DNA of 64,000 nucleotides, taken from Sipunculus nudus (Eukaryota; Annelida; Sipuncula; Golfingiida; Sipunculidae). The translations under genes and the position numbers were made by a program. Under the pieces are notes generated by a model. The model was not told the origin of the DNA. It did not search any database and was given only the letters and a program-made list of their open reading frames with translations. The DNA lies in contig CM049320.1 of assembly GCA_026874595.1 (NCBI GenBank), positions 10,815,964 to 10,879,963 on the forward strand. Reading direction: 5' to 3'. Shown one piece after another: positions 36,691 through 48,500 of this stretch. Each line of letters begins with the position of its first letter. The stretch's first letter is position 1.

Positions 36691-36693
<3 letters not shown>

Positions 36694-36883
36694 TACATTG
36701 AAACCTCGTTATGTCGAACTCACTTAAAGTCCAATACCTCACTTATGTCGCAGCTTATGACACGATATTCCGGGCAACTCTAGTTAAAATTATTTCCAAA
36801 CAAAATCCGCTTGTATCGAACCTCGGATGTGTACACGTTTTCTGAGGGTCCCCTAGACTTCGACACAAGAAGGTTTCTGTGTA
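36694..36883. mobile_element. MITE with pogo/Tigger-like inverted ends
   Basis: Begins TACATTGAAACCTCGTTATG and ends with a phrase containing CGACACAAG, AAGGTTTCTGTGTA, an imperfect inverted match of about 25 bp. GAAACCTCGTTAT-type ends and TA flanks are typical of pogo/Tigger-related elements. About 190 bp, no coding capacity. Confidence 0.65.
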
Positions 36884-36888
36884 TATAT

Positions 36889-37052
36889 GTACAGTAGAAC
36901 CTACGAATAACTAACAATGACGGGACCGGATATTTTCCCCGCATTAAGAGGTGTCCGTAGTAGGGAGGTCATTGGTTTCGGGATCTACTTTCAAGGGACT
37001 TCCCGTAGGCGACCGTAAATAGGAGGTGCCCTTAGTACAGAGTAGTTCCTTG
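36889..37052. mobile_element. Second pogo/Tigger-like MITE fragment
   Basis: ACAGTAGAACCT at the left, then GAGGTGTCCGTAGTAGGGAGGT and related phrases, match the general pattern of Tigger-type MITEs with accounting-like repeats of GTCCGTA. The right end is not clean, so it may be truncated. Confidence 0.5.
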
Positions 37053-37099
37053 CTCTCTAATTCTATGAATCAATAAGAACATCGGTAACTATCAACTTA

Positions 37100-38304
37100 C
37101 TTCCATTTGTAAAGTAAACTATTGGTTGGTAAACAGTTATGGAGTATTTTAAATAAGAATTCCCTTGATATCATATCCAATTAGATTTCTTTTGGATGTC
37201 TTCAAAGTAGCTCTCCCAGTTGATATTATCATCCTTTATTGTATGTCTTAACTTGAACAATGTTGGGGGTGCAGTTGTTTTTTTTCCCCACCAATATATC
37301 ATAAACATATTTAGAAGACAAAGTCTGTTTATTTGTAATACCCTTAGTTGTTATAATGATATACTGCTCTGATATACTTTTATTAGATATGATATCCTCA
37401 TCTCGCTATACTTTTAGCCAGTTACATGGTATTGCGGCTAATACGGATTTCCATATGAGAAAGACTCCTGTTTTAATATCTGGATATTTTTTAATCATAC
37501 CATTTTAGCATTTTTCCTTCCTTTGATACTAAATCTTTTACAAACCTTATTCCACATTAATCCAATTGTTTTTGCAGTACACTGACTTTTCATCCACTCT
37601 GATCAACCTATTGTTCCACAGAGGTTGCAGTTTTACCTCATTTTTTTATACTTGTATTTTTGTAGACAAATTATAACCAATTTTCCAAACATTGTTTATA
37701 AAAACCTGGTATTTTAGATGGTATTCTATGGTATTCAAAATTTGAAGACAAATTGGTAACTCCACCAATTTTCTCAAGAGAAAACATTGGTACTGCTTTC
37801 CATGCATTTGCATTATTAAATATAATCAACCAAATCAATCAATCCAAATTATTCTTTGAGTGCTGGCTAAGTCTACAAAGTTTATACCACCTTTGTTGTA
37901 TGGTCCTATCAGTGCACTATATCTGACTTTGGGTTTTTTTCCTCTCCATACAAGATGTTCCATCATTGGCATAACAATATGTATGAATGACTGAGGTGGT
38001 AAATGCATATTGCATACATATTTTATTTTGGATACAGCTAATGATCTACAAATTTCAGCCCTTCGAAACAGTGTTAAATTTCTGCTTGACCACACAGTAA
38101 TGATATTTTCACTTTTTCTCTCACATTATCAAAATTAAATTTCCTACTGATATCTTTATCATAAGAGTGCCAGATGCCAAGAGTTTTAATTGCTCCTTTT
38201 GTTAGGTTAACTCGTTTACATGAAACAGGTTCTAGTGTACTATGTATACTTGCATCTATCCAGGCTGCCTCAGATTTATTATAATTGACATGCAGGGAAG
38301 ACAA
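37100..38304 (-). pseudogene. LINE ORF2 C-terminal region
   Basis: LHVNYNKSEAAWID, then after a frame change the phrase with NLTLFRRAEICRSLAVSK, YVCNMHLPP, HLVWRGKKPKVR and GGINFVDLASTQRIIWI. This is the typical string after the palm domain in L1-clade proteins. It decays further toward 37110 (phrases such as TKGITNKQTLSSKYVYD are still readable). Several stops and frame changes. Confidence 0.75.
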
Positions 38305-39485
38305 TTGTAAAAACCCATTTATAGTGCTGATTAAATGTTCAAATGAGCTGTGTTCCTGATGAAAAATGTTATGTCATCTGCAAACATGTCATTTTAATTC
38401 ATATGCATCACATGGACTCCTTGGATATTTTTATTTATACAAAATTGATGTGTTAACCCTTCTAAAACTGATATAAACAAATATGGGGATATTGGGTCCC
38501 CTTGTTTAGTACCCCTAGACAATAAAAAGTATGGTGTTGTAAAACCATTGTTAGTAACACAGCTTTTTATGTTATTATGTAAAGTTTTTATCCAGTTAAT
38601 GAATATTGGGCCAAAGTTAGTTTTTTTAAACACTTAACGCGAAGACCTGATCTTGATCCCAATATTCCATCATATCACTGATTAAGCGAACTGAATTTCC
38701 GATATAGCGGCCTCGAACAAAGCATTCTGATCCGAGTGGACCAATTGTTCCAAAACTTAAAACCTTGCATTCAACATTAATTAAGCTTATTGGTCTCCAG
38801 GATTCTATATATCTTTTGTCCTTATTCGGTTTTTCTAAAAGCTTAATAACTATTTGCTTTTGGCACTCTGATAACTCTCCCGAGTGATACCCTCCATTTT
38901 AACAAGCAGTCATTTCCAAACCTACTTCATTAAATATACTCAAGTACAATTCTTATGTTATTCCATCATTCCCTGGTGTTTTATTATTTGGCATATTTTA
39001 AAGGATTCAAGTACCTCTGTGAAAGTGATGTTACCTTCACACTTCAAGGACTCATCCTCAGTTTGTTCCTCAGTTAAGGAATATTGGGCCAAAGTTAGTT
39101 TTTTTAAACACTTAACGCGAAGACCTGATCTTATGTGTCAAAAGCTTCTTTATAGTCAGCTTCAAAGAGAATTGCTTCTTTCTGTTCTGTATCCCAATAT
39201 TCCATCATATCACTGGTTAAGCGAACTGAATTTCCGATATAGCGGCCTCGAACAAAGCATTCTGATCCGAGTGGACCAATTGTTCCAAAACTTAACACCT
39301 TGCATTCAACATTAATTAAGCTTATTGGTCTCCAGGATTCTATATATCTTTTGTCCTTATTCGGTTTTTCTAAAAGCTTAATAACTATTTGCTTTTGGCT
39401 CTCTGATAACTCTCCCGAGTGATACCCTCCATTTAAACAAGCAGTCATTTCCAAACCTACTTCATTAAATATACTCAAGTACAAT
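38305..39485 (-). pseudogene. LINE reverse transcriptase with internal tandem duplication
   Basis: From 39484 downward on the minus strand: GELSESQKQIVIKLLEKPNK, YIESWRPISLINVECKVLS, FVRGRYIGNSVRL, EADYKEAFDT (motif A). After the duplicated block comes FKKTNFGPIFINWIKTLHNN, RGTKQGDPISPYLF (motif B) and MFADDITFF (motif C; the catalytic FADD is at 38373-38384). These identify an L1/Tx1-like palm domain. The about 0.5-kb block between motif A and FKKTNFGP is present twice, so the protein is interrupted in addition to frameshifts and stops. Confidence 0.85.
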
Positions 39486-39603
39486 TCTTATGTTATTCCA
39501 TCATTCCCTGGTGTTTTATTATTTGGCATATTTTTAAGGATTCAAGTACCTCTGTGAAAGTGATGTTACCTTCACACTTCAAGGACTCATCCTCAGTTTG
39601 TTC
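38593..39603 (-). repeat. Tandem duplication of about 0.5 kb inside the LINE
   Basis: 38593-39072 and 39074-39603 are nearly identical: only a handful of single-base differences. The first lacks about 57 bp that encodes DTEQKEAILFEADYKEAFDT in the second. Both start AATATTGGGCCAAAGTTAG and end CATCCTCAGTTTGTTC. The event is recent compared with the decay of the LINE. Confidence 0.9.
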
Positions 39604-40390
39604 TGGTAAACCATAAATACCTTCTTCCTAGAACTTATGACAATCCTCAGCGGTGACATCTGAAGATCTTGAAAATCTTTGCATATAGTGTTCATAAATA
39701 TGCGACATTATTTTGTTCTGATCCATTGTTTGTACAGACCCTACTATTATTTTTTTATAAAAGTCATTTCATGATTTCTCTTTTCAAGATTTATGAAATA
39801 TTTTGAGCTGCGCTCACCCTGCTCATATCACTAAGCTCTGGATCTAACAATAATGCCCTCTGTTTTCAGATCATTACATTCTTTAAGTTTCTGCTTTAAA
39901 TCTTTGTATTTGTCATTAATACTAATATCATTACAGTCTCCAATATTACTGCTCCACTTCTTTTTCCAAGCTTATTCGCTTTATTCTGTTAGCTCTGCTT
40001 TTTTCTGTTGAGTATGCCATGGTAAATTTTCTTATATTATATTTTAAATAGTCCCACTTGGTTTTAGCATTCGTATTTGTCTGAAAAGCTCCATGTTTTA
40101 CTAATTGTATATACTCTTTTAATTTGGTTATAAATATGGTGTCTTCAGCTAATGAAGTATGAAATTTCCATTATGATGGCAACTTCGTTGGCATTTCAAA
40201 AGAACAAAGTCTAAGTAGTACCGCTGAATGGTCTGTTCCAACACAAGGTATAATCTCACAGTTTGTAACATAGGGTTGCAAAGTCACTGATATAAGAAAG
40301 TAGTCTAATCTACGTTGGGTAAGTGGAATTAATCTCCTCCAAGTAAATCCTTTAATTTTTGGATTATGTAGTCGCCATATATAACACAGA
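39604..40390 (-). pseudogene. LINE ORF2 region between endonuclease and reverse transcriptase
   Basis: Expected linker between the two enzymatic domains. Too decayed for me to give continuous protein, but orientation and spacing fit the flanking domains. Confidence 0.5.
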
Positions 40391-40870
40391 TCATATGTTT
40401 GAAGTATTGTTTAAATGTTCGATTACCACCTGGAGCATCCAAGGGGTTAAACAGAAATTCAGGTCTCCTCTCCACATAATTTTAATATTACAGTCTATGT
40501 TAAATTCTTTTTTAATTATTTCTAAATATCTGTGGTAACACAGCACTTGTTCTGTCTTAAAGTTTCGACCATAAACATTGACTAATAAAAATGGACATTC
40601 CTGAATACATGCATAGAGTATTACAAATCTACCCTCTTTGTCAGAGATGTATTTTACTGACATGAATTTCAATTTTTCACCAACAGATATATAATGGCTC
40701 CTCTGGCTTGACTAGTTCCATGCGAGAAAAACATGTACCTCGCCACTGATTTTCCTAAGATTGTTTACTTTTTCCTTCTAAATGTGTTTCTTGTATAAAA
40801 CTTACTCCTTAACCATATCGTGTTTTGTTTACCAATTTATTTCTTGCGTTTTACATAATAACTAATTTAG
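40391..40870 (-). pseudogene. LINE AP-type endonuclease domain
   Basis: On minus, VSFIQETHLEGKSK (the catalytic QETH motif) with downstream HYISVGEKLKFM, then KEGRFVILYACI, PFLLVNVYGRNFKTEQ and KIMWRGDLNF, where L1-type nucleases have GGDFN. In the family this domain nicks target DNA for target-primed insertion. A frame change follows the QETH part. The GGDFN-to-RGDLN change would itself weaken catalysis. Confidence 0.8.
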
Positions 40871-41349
40871 CACATTGACACTTGATATTGGAAATTAATA
40901 CTGATCACCTTCCATTATTAAAATTCAAAGGGATTCCTAAATTTGAAGTTGAGTGTCACTGTTATCATTAATAATAAATTACACTGAATGACTGCATAAA
41001 GTATACAAGTCAGATGATACAAATTATTTTTACTATAAGTTGTCTGGATGTGCCTGTATATGTTTTTTTATGATTTTGCGTAATGCCCGCATTATAAATG
41101 ATGTGATGTGTACGGTTAATTCATATAAATATTTACAGTTATTGTAAAACTTATGGCCTGGCAAAGATCCAACTGAAGAATAATCTGAATATGTATCTAA
41201 ACTTAAATTAAAAGCATGCATATTACTGAAAACAAATGTCCGAGTCACTAGAATGATAAAACGTCCATTCATAAATGACACACTGATATAAATATAATGG
41301 ATTTCCTGGCGTGATGTCGTAACGTTATATCGTTTTGCTGAATTTTAAG

Positions 41350-42103
41350 TTTTGCCACTTTCGGGTAAGATAGTTTTCCATTCCCCCCTCCCTTGCTTAT
41401 ATATGAGTTTGTCATGTTTGGTTAAGGGGATAAGAGCAACAAGTCCATCTCTCCTGAGTCTGTCTCTTTTTTCTATGAGTGATTTTTTTCTCTTGTTTAG
41501 ATTTACAGACATCGTCATCAACTCTGTATTTACCTGTTTTGTTGGATTTCAATGCTCTGTTTCCATGTTTAAGTATTCCGTCAACGAGCTTTTCGACTGA
41601 CAGCGTGACTAACACAGGCGACTCCATTTTGGGTCGCTTCGGCCTTGCCCTTGACCTGATGCCAGCTGTTGTTTTGTTTTGAGCCGATATGCGTGGTGCA
41701 CACGGTCTTTATGAGGGTCTTTTTTATATGTTTCAAAACCTCTGTCAATCTTGTTATAGGCTTGTTTTGGTTTCCCCGTGAATTTCCGGTAGGTTGAAGA
41801 GCTTGCTGCTCTTGCTTCTCCCTTTATTTTGTAAATATTCAATTTACTTATCAAGCTGTTTGCTGGAGACGGCTTTGTGGACTTTTGCCAAGTCTGGCTT
41901 GACGGTGGCCACTTCAGCTTAAACCAATACATTATTTCGGGTATGGTGGTCACTATCCATTTCAAGGGCACTTATTCTGGTCTCGAGCGTTTTTACTCTT
42001 ATATGCAAGTTATCAATTTTTTGTTCTTTTCTGTCAAGAAGCGAGAGTTTTTTTCCAGATAGCTTCAAGCGTTACCTTGGAGTCGTTTGTCGGTTCCATG
42101 GTT
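41350..42103 (-). pseudogene. LINE ORF1 with coiled coil
   Basis: The most plausible start is ATG at 42101-42103 (MEPTNDSKVTLEAIWKK). After a frame change comes a heptad-like run, LLDRKEQKIDNLHIRVKTLE followed by TRISALEMDSD, as in LINE ORF1 RNA-binding proteins. Downstream the 120-codon frame at 41609-41971 and the 71-codon frame at 41412-41627 are rich in Lys, Arg and Gln. Position directly upstream of the endonuclease on the same strand supports ORF1. I do not recognise a specific RNA-binding fold. Confidence 0.6.
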
Positions 42104-42332
42104 GATATGCGACGTCATGGCTCGTTATAGCTGATCAGCTGATTGAAGCTCGACTCGGATTTTTCCCTGTGATTACGCGCTAAACAAAAGTTCTCGCTTG
42201 GTTTCTTTTCACGGTTCGAGACCCCTCCAGTACTTAAATTAACTATGCTCGTTAATACTATGAAATTCAGCAGCTTTCTAGAATGTAGCGAGATAAGTTG
42301 TCCCCACTTCACGCTCGCTCTTCTGTTTACCT

Positions 42333-43000
42333 TTGTCTCGTGACCGGAAAAAGTACAAACTTAAATCACAGGCTGTTGATGAACTTATAGATGATCATTT
42401 ATATGATGAACATTCATGTAATTTTGCACATTATGTTCAACAAGGTGTGGATAAGGCAGTTGAATACTTGAACAAGGTGATACATAATTTTACTATTCCT
42501 AAAATGTACAAGAGAAAAAAAGAGTTGATCACAGGTTGGATGAGGACTGTGCACAAACAAAGCTAATGAAAGCTAATTTTCAGCACTAGAAAATAAATAT
42601 AGGAGATCAGGTAATTTATATGATTTGAATATGTATAAAATGAAAAGTCAACAATTAAAATACTTTTGTGATAATAAAAACAAATCCAAACAAAAGTCTA
42701 CAATAATACACCTATCAATATTAAAAATATAAATGATTTATGGGTCTGTATTAAAACGTACCTTAAGAAAGAGAATAGTGTTAATCATATTCTAGCAGAT
42801 GAGTGGTTTAATTATTTAAGAGTGTTAATGAAGAAAAAAATGATGTTAAGGAAGAATTTTGCATTATTGCTAACATATACTTCGAAAATAATTTTAAGAG
42901 TGGATGTGTATGTGGGTCCCTAAACAATGAAATAACAGTATTCGAAATAAGACGGCAGTAAATCAGATGCAAAGTGGTAATTCTCCGGGACCAGATGGGA
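42333..43000 (+). pseudogene. LINE region upstream of reverse transcriptase palm
   Basis: The 77-codon frame at 42333-42566 is followed, in another frame, by WMDEDCAQTKLMKANFQ, resembling the WFD.EC block that precedes the reverse transcriptase in this group, then LADEWFNYLRVL near 42795-42830. Stops and frame changes throughout. Confidence 0.6.
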
Positions 43001-43760
43001 TACAAGTTGATATTATAAATCCATTTTTAGAAATTATTTTGCTCTTATTACATACTTTGTTAAACAATGTTTTCAGTAAGGGATCATTCTTTGGTGTATA
43101 GAGTAAAACAATAATATTTCCTGTACACAAGAAGGGCCCTCTAAATGATCCTAGTAATTATTGAGGGATATCAATATTGAATGTAACAGGAAAAAAATTT
43201 CCCTAAATTTTTGAATAATAGACTCTCTCAGTATGTGCAGGAAATGAATATTTATCATAGTCTCATGGTGTTTATTGAAAGTGGTATTCTACCATTGATC
43301 AAACATTTGTTAACATGCTTTAGTTCAGATATACTTTGTTAAATGAAAAGGAAGGTTTTATTGTTTATTTATTGATTTTGCCAAAGCTTTTGACTGTGTG
43401 CAACATATTTTATTGTGGTATGTCTTATTGAATCAAGGTAAAAATGGTAACAATTTAATGTTATAAAATCGATGTATTAAAAAATGCAGTCTTGTATATT
43501 AACTGACAGTGGAACTGCTGACTATTTCTTATGCTCATTAGGTACCTATAAAGGAGTATTGTAATATTTTACATAGAAGCGATTATAAACGGATATATGT
43601 TAATGGTAATCATTCCAATGTAATGACTTAATTATTTGCAGATGATATGGTTAATTGTGCAGATACTGTAGTTAGACTTCAGCAACAGATTACTCTCTTG
43701 CAACTTTTTTGTTAAAAAAATGGTTTTAAAATTAAACAGATTAAACTAAAATTATGTATT
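42975..43760 (+). pseudogene. LINE reverse transcriptase, CR1/Jockey-like
   Basis: NSPGPDGIQVDIINPF at about 42978, TIIFPVHKKGPLNDPSNY (43110-43165), then GISILNVTGKKF, FIDFAKAFDCVQ-like sequence (motif A, about 43365-43405, one frame change), and LFADDMVNCADTVVRLQQQI (motif C, catalytic FADD at 43635-43646). HKKG..NDPSNYRGIS is a hallmark of this broad group. The R of that motif is replaced by a stop (TGA at 43163-43165). Multiple stops and shifts make it dead. Confidence 0.85.
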
Positions 43761-44239
43761 TAGAAAAGGTGGTCCTTTAAAAAAGTTGAAAGATGGTATT
43801 TAAATGGAAAACAGTAAGAAGTGGTTCCAAAATTATATTGGTATAATTTTCTCCTCAAAATTATCCGGGTCAGCAAGTTTTGCAAGCAAACAAAGCTGTA
43901 TGTATGATTAAAAAATCATTAGAGAGGGTAAATATGTTAGTAATAAACATCCATTTTATCTTTTTGATCAAATGATAGTGCCTTTATTAATATATGGATG
44001 CGTATTATGGGGGTATGAAAAATCAGAAACTATAGAGAGAGTGCTATAGAGAGAGTGCAGTTCAAATTTTGCAAATATATATTTGCAAATATATATGTTT
44101 TGGATATGTTTGGATGGCACAGTATGTTGTAGATGTGAATAATGTTTTGAAAGAATTTAAAATGAGAATAGAAGACATGGCATAGTGATACTGAGTTGTG
44201 TAGTAAATGGTATGATTATGGTGCTTTCAAATCTATGCT

Positions 44240-44573
44240 AACTCTTGAAAAGTACTTATATTGTATTCCAAATAAGAAACAACGCATAGCACTTGCTAAA
44301 CTTTGATACTCTTATCATGAATTGGCTATAGAAATAGGTCGTCATAATGATATATCTCGTGAAGAGAGGATCTGTACATATTGTTTACATCATGGATACA
44401 AAATTGTTGAGGATAAAGCTCACATCATGCAAGAATGTATATTATATAATTATTTGAGGTTAAAATACTTCAGACAAAACTTACATTCTCCAAGTGAACA
44501 AAATTTTATCAAATTATTCAATTTAGACAATCATGTTGAAATAATAAATGTTACTGGCATATGTATGTAATTC
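44240..44573 (+). pseudogene. LINE C-terminal region
   Basis: EKYLYCIPNKKQRIALAKL, a stop at about 44305, then an open frame from 44322 with ELAIEIGRHNDISREERICTY-type sequence, a C..C spacing, EDKAHIMQECILY and RLKYF. The CxxC...HxxxxC arrangement is the conserved C-terminal knuckle of CR1-like proteins. It ends at a stop at 44570. Confidence 0.75.
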
Positions 44574-44825
44574 GTTTTTTGAGGAGACGAAGAAAAAAGA
44601 TGGTAAAATTATGTGTTTCATATTCACTGATGATTGCAATATAGGTACATTTTGTACTTAGGTTTTCAGTCATGTTACATGTGTTAGTGACATTATATAT
44701 TAGTTAATGATTAAACTGCTACTTTATGTTCTGTTTAATGCAATTGTTTGAATAAATTATTGTTGGAATGTTGGAAATTTGGGCCTGAGGCCTTTTTCCT
44801 GAATAAACTTCGGTTCTGTTCTGTT

Positions 44826-45615
44826 CAAACAAAACGAACCCTCCCAATGTTTGGTCACGCTTAATTACACATTCACTTAAGGTATTCTCTAATTAACTCA
44901 TTGTTAAACTGACTATAATTATTACCAAGCGTGGAATTCTGAAGTCATCTATTTATTCTGTCTCTAAAATACATTTACCAGACATGCAAAAGTGCAAGTG
45001 AAAAGAAGAAAAGACTTTTCATTTGAAAAGGACTGAGGATTATAACATGGTAAATTGTTCCAGATTGATTCCTAAAAAAGGCATTCTTTGATGAGCCTGA
45101 TCTTGCATTGACTAATTATCGCATGTATAGACAAAGGTCCACATCCTATGTTTTTTTTATCTGAAGAAACCAGATATGTTTGCCTGGCTAGCAAGTATGC
45201 ACATGAAGAATAAAGAAGGAAAAAAGGATTTTCACGTGAAAAGGTCTGATGATTAAAAGATGATAGGTCATACCAGAGCTACTTTACATCATAACATGTA
45301 TTACTAATGCACTTAGAAGTTTGAATCACGATGCAAAAAAAATCAAGGAAATTTTGTCTGTATTGACCACCTAGTTTTAGATATGGAGGTATCTAATTAT
45401 AAATTTTATAAATATTAAAGAAATAATAAGGTTATTAGGTGAAATTACATATTCTATTTATTGATATATCTTTGTAAAATACATGTATACTCTGTTCATT
45501 ATATTTTTTGTATTAAACAAATTAAATTATCGTGATGATATTTCATAAACCTTGCAGAAACATTGTAAAGTTGTCGACATTTACTTTCCCAAGACTATCC
45601 CTTCAAAGACAATCT

Positions 45616-45621
<6 letters not shown>
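44826..45621. other. Intergenic DNA with a weak internal repeat
   Basis: Phrases around 45000 (GAAAAGGACTGAGGATTA) and 45235 (GAAAAGGTCTGATGATTA) are similar and about 230 bp apart, each preceded by GAAGAAAA/GAAGGAAA sequence. No gene recognised. Confidence 0.4.

Positions 45622-45671
<50 letters not shown>
45622..45671. repeat. GA microsatellite
   Basis: 25 uninterrupted GA units. The ER- or LS-rich frames across it are artefacts. Confidence 0.97.
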
Positions 45672-45672
<1 letters not shown>

Positions 45673-45929
45673 AAAGTCCCATTGCATAAGGGACTTGTGT
45701 ACGTTAACATTGTTCACCAAGGTGTGATTGCTGTATCGGCCATACAAACATCGTATAAGGCACTTTGCATCACCTGCTGTTTGTGGATTATACGTTGCTG
45801 TGACTTGATTTACTGTTTTGTGAAACAGGCAAGAATTATTTTTATAATACAAACTTATTACACAAGATGATTTTGAATCACAAGAGTTAAGCACGTACTA
45901 AGAACATAAAAGCAATTCATAAAAATGTC

Positions 45930-47560
45930 TTCTTGCTGATAGAAGAGACCAAAGGAGGCACAAAAACCTGTTGATGTGTACGCTAAATCAGTAGATGTGC
46001 GGGTATGCGAGACTTCAACGTTACCGGCATATAATTCAGGACTATAAAATAAATCGATTCACAAAAGTCGATCGATGTTAGGCCGGCTTCAAATGGTAAT
46101 ATTAGAGATTTATTATTAATCACCAACATATCGTCACCAGTGCTTCTCATATGCCTGATTAAGCTCTCTTCTGTAATGAACCTATTATTAGTTAAATAGT
46201 TATAATCATCTTTCAACAGACATATAAGAAATGACGTCTTAGATCCGATGTTAATAAGAATAATGAAAAACCACAAAGCACAAGGACGCAATTACAGTAA
46301 GCTTAAGTACTGAGAGTGAATAAATCAGTTAATCTTAGATCAAATGAGTATAAGCACTTGAAGCAGGGATAATAAAGTAGCCGACAGCAATGGTGGCGTA
46401 ATATGATAAACAGTAGAGCAGTATAAGTTAAACTAGACAAAAGAAATCCAGGTGTAAATGTTCAATCTAAGCCAGATTGTGCCTGATATAAGATGATCGA
46501 GGAAGAAACAGAAAATCGAAAATATGATTCCGCAGAAAACCAACATGGCTAGCACCGTGAATAGGTTCCATCTTCTTGCAACTGCTTACCATTCACATAA
46601 TCACTATGTGCAGCTATTCGCTATGTAACTGATGGAATTCATTACCTTATTTGTACATTTAAATGAAATTTTAATTGTAAATCTAAATGAAGACTTCATT
46701 GAACTGTTTTTTATATCTTATGTTTCAGACAATTGTTTACCATCTTATGAAAATAAGACTAATTATCATTTCTGACTCATTCAAGAAAAAAATTACTTTA
46801 GCTCAAAGAAAATCTGAATATCCACAGATTGCACCAAAAGTAGCCTATAACCGGATAACACTCACTTTATCAATACCCCTGTGAAATGTGATCCTTATAC
46901 CTGTAATTGTGTTTTTAATACTTGTTTATACATGAACATGGTCACATTTTAGGATTAACCTTATCTAGAGCTGAGAAAGGTCACCATTTCAAAACATCTA
47001 TGAATATTCGTTTAAAGTTTCTTCTTCTAAGGAATTGCATGCTATGCATTAAATAAAAGACAAAGTGATAACATTTTCTGACTACAGAAAAGATTTCATA
47101 AGAAATCATTTCGGCTCAAATATGTCAACACAGATGGCGCCAGCTGCAGCTCAAAATCACATAGCAGTCACAAGATTAATATTAATATGATATTTTGCGC
47201 TGATAGTAGAAGGCATTCCTGAATTATTTGTGGTATACGTGTCATTATGTGTGAGAACACACGATATTGCCAAATTTCGCGATATTCTAAACATGGAATG
47301 ACGCCACTGTGAAAATGATTCTATACACTTTTTTTTACTCTTTCTCTTAAAAAATATAACTTTGATATGAAAGCAAACTTGTTCTACTCTAGGACTTATT
47401 TAGCAAAAAGATGAGAGAAGATTTTGGTTCGCAGAAAGTACATCAACAAAGTAGGACCATTTGACCTAATCAATCCTACAGCAGTCAAGTGGTCAATATT
47501 TTTGTGATTTTTCTTTCTTCATTACTGCTACTAATCCGGAGATATTTGATACTAGGCAAT
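45930..47560 (+). repeat. Segment X2, duplicate of 20000-21630
   Basis: Same ordered landmarks as X1. It carries its own extra 47080-47160 stretch with GGCGCCAGCTGCAGC, and a related phrase recurs at 47750-47800. The minus frame at 45983-46291 shares VTLKSR(I/M)PAHL with the X1 frame, but a stop follows at once in X2, so coding is unlikely. Confidence 0.75.
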
Positions 47561-48500
47561 CGATCACATGTACAAACACACCAAAGTGTCAATTAATCGA
47601 ACAAATTTGAAATAACTTATAGGTACCATTCTTAAAGTTATATCTTTTCCTTAAATATCGTTTACAATTATATTAAAGCTGGAGTCTTAATTTCTGAATG
47701 AATTTTCTGAAGAAAAGTAAAAAATATCGTTTTAGTTGGCAGGAAAAAGGTCAACACAGATAACACCATCTGCATCTCCTGGTCAATTTCACATTGAATG
47801 TTTATGCTGAAGGCTGCCAGCATTATTTAGACTTTAGTAAACGCATGTTAAAGAATGTAAGCAAAATCTTCAAATTTTCAAATTTTTGCGTTCGACCCAA
47901 AATCGTCCATTTGGACTCATCGTACTTATTTAATTTCTCCTCAGATGGCGCTACCGAAAACATTGGATTCTGACCAATGGGTCTAAACATACAATGGTTT
48001 ATTTCTCCCAACAACTAAAGTTCTATTCGAATATAAGCAGCCGGGGGAGCAGCTAATGACGTCAGTCCCTAATTTACTGTCGATTTAACTGGAGATCTTG
48101 TGCTGAAGATTAAGGAACAACCATTAGTGAAGAAATGAACGAAGAAGCACTTATATAAAAAATCAATGCAGTAACAATTTATAATTGTAAAATATCATAA
48201 TATGTATCGCAATAATCTAACAAATTTAAAGCAATTTCTTGCGATATGAAAACTGCAAGCGATACCCGGGCCACAGGCGCTTGACACTTTATTTAAGGGA
48301 TGAACGATATTACAAGCATTACTGGGGCTATCCCACCATTACCTAACTAAACCACCAACCTTCCTAAAATTTAACATTGTTCCCTTACATTTACTGCTTA
48401 TCTACCTGAATTAGGCTATAATAGCCTGTAATCAAGGGTTAACTTTAAATCCTTCTTCATGGTCGCTTAGACATATGGTCTCACCTATAAGGTGGAAAAG
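47561..48500. other. Intergenic DNA between X2 and unit copy B
   Basis: 47715-47805 is a diverged repeat of 47090-47165 (TCAACACAGAT, ACCATCTGCA against GCCAGCTGCAG). The rest is unrecognised. The minus frame at 47823-48014 has no motif. Confidence 0.4.

Larger units (their letters stand above)
37100..42320 (-). mobile_element. L1/Tx1-like LINE, nearly full length but dead
   Basis: On minus the order is a 5' leader (42320-42104), ORF1 with coiled coil (about 42103-41350), a spacer, AP-type endonuclease (about 40860-40391), reverse transcriptase (about 39485-38304) and the C-terminal region to about 37110. Every domain is broken by stops or frameshifts. It is inserted between copy A of the large unit and a second LINE placed head-to-head at about 42320. 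I could not define target duplications. Confidence 0.8.
42320..44825 (+). mobile_element. CR1/Jockey-like LINE, decayed
   Basis: A plus-strand LINE without visible endonuclease (5' truncated). It holds the region before the palm, the reverse transcriptase, the C-terminal zinc-knuckle-like part and a 3' end closing in repeated TTCTG (GGTTCTGTTCTGTTC at 44811-44825), a type of tail known in some LINE clades. It abuts the 5' end of the minus-strand L1-like LINE. Confidence 0.75.
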
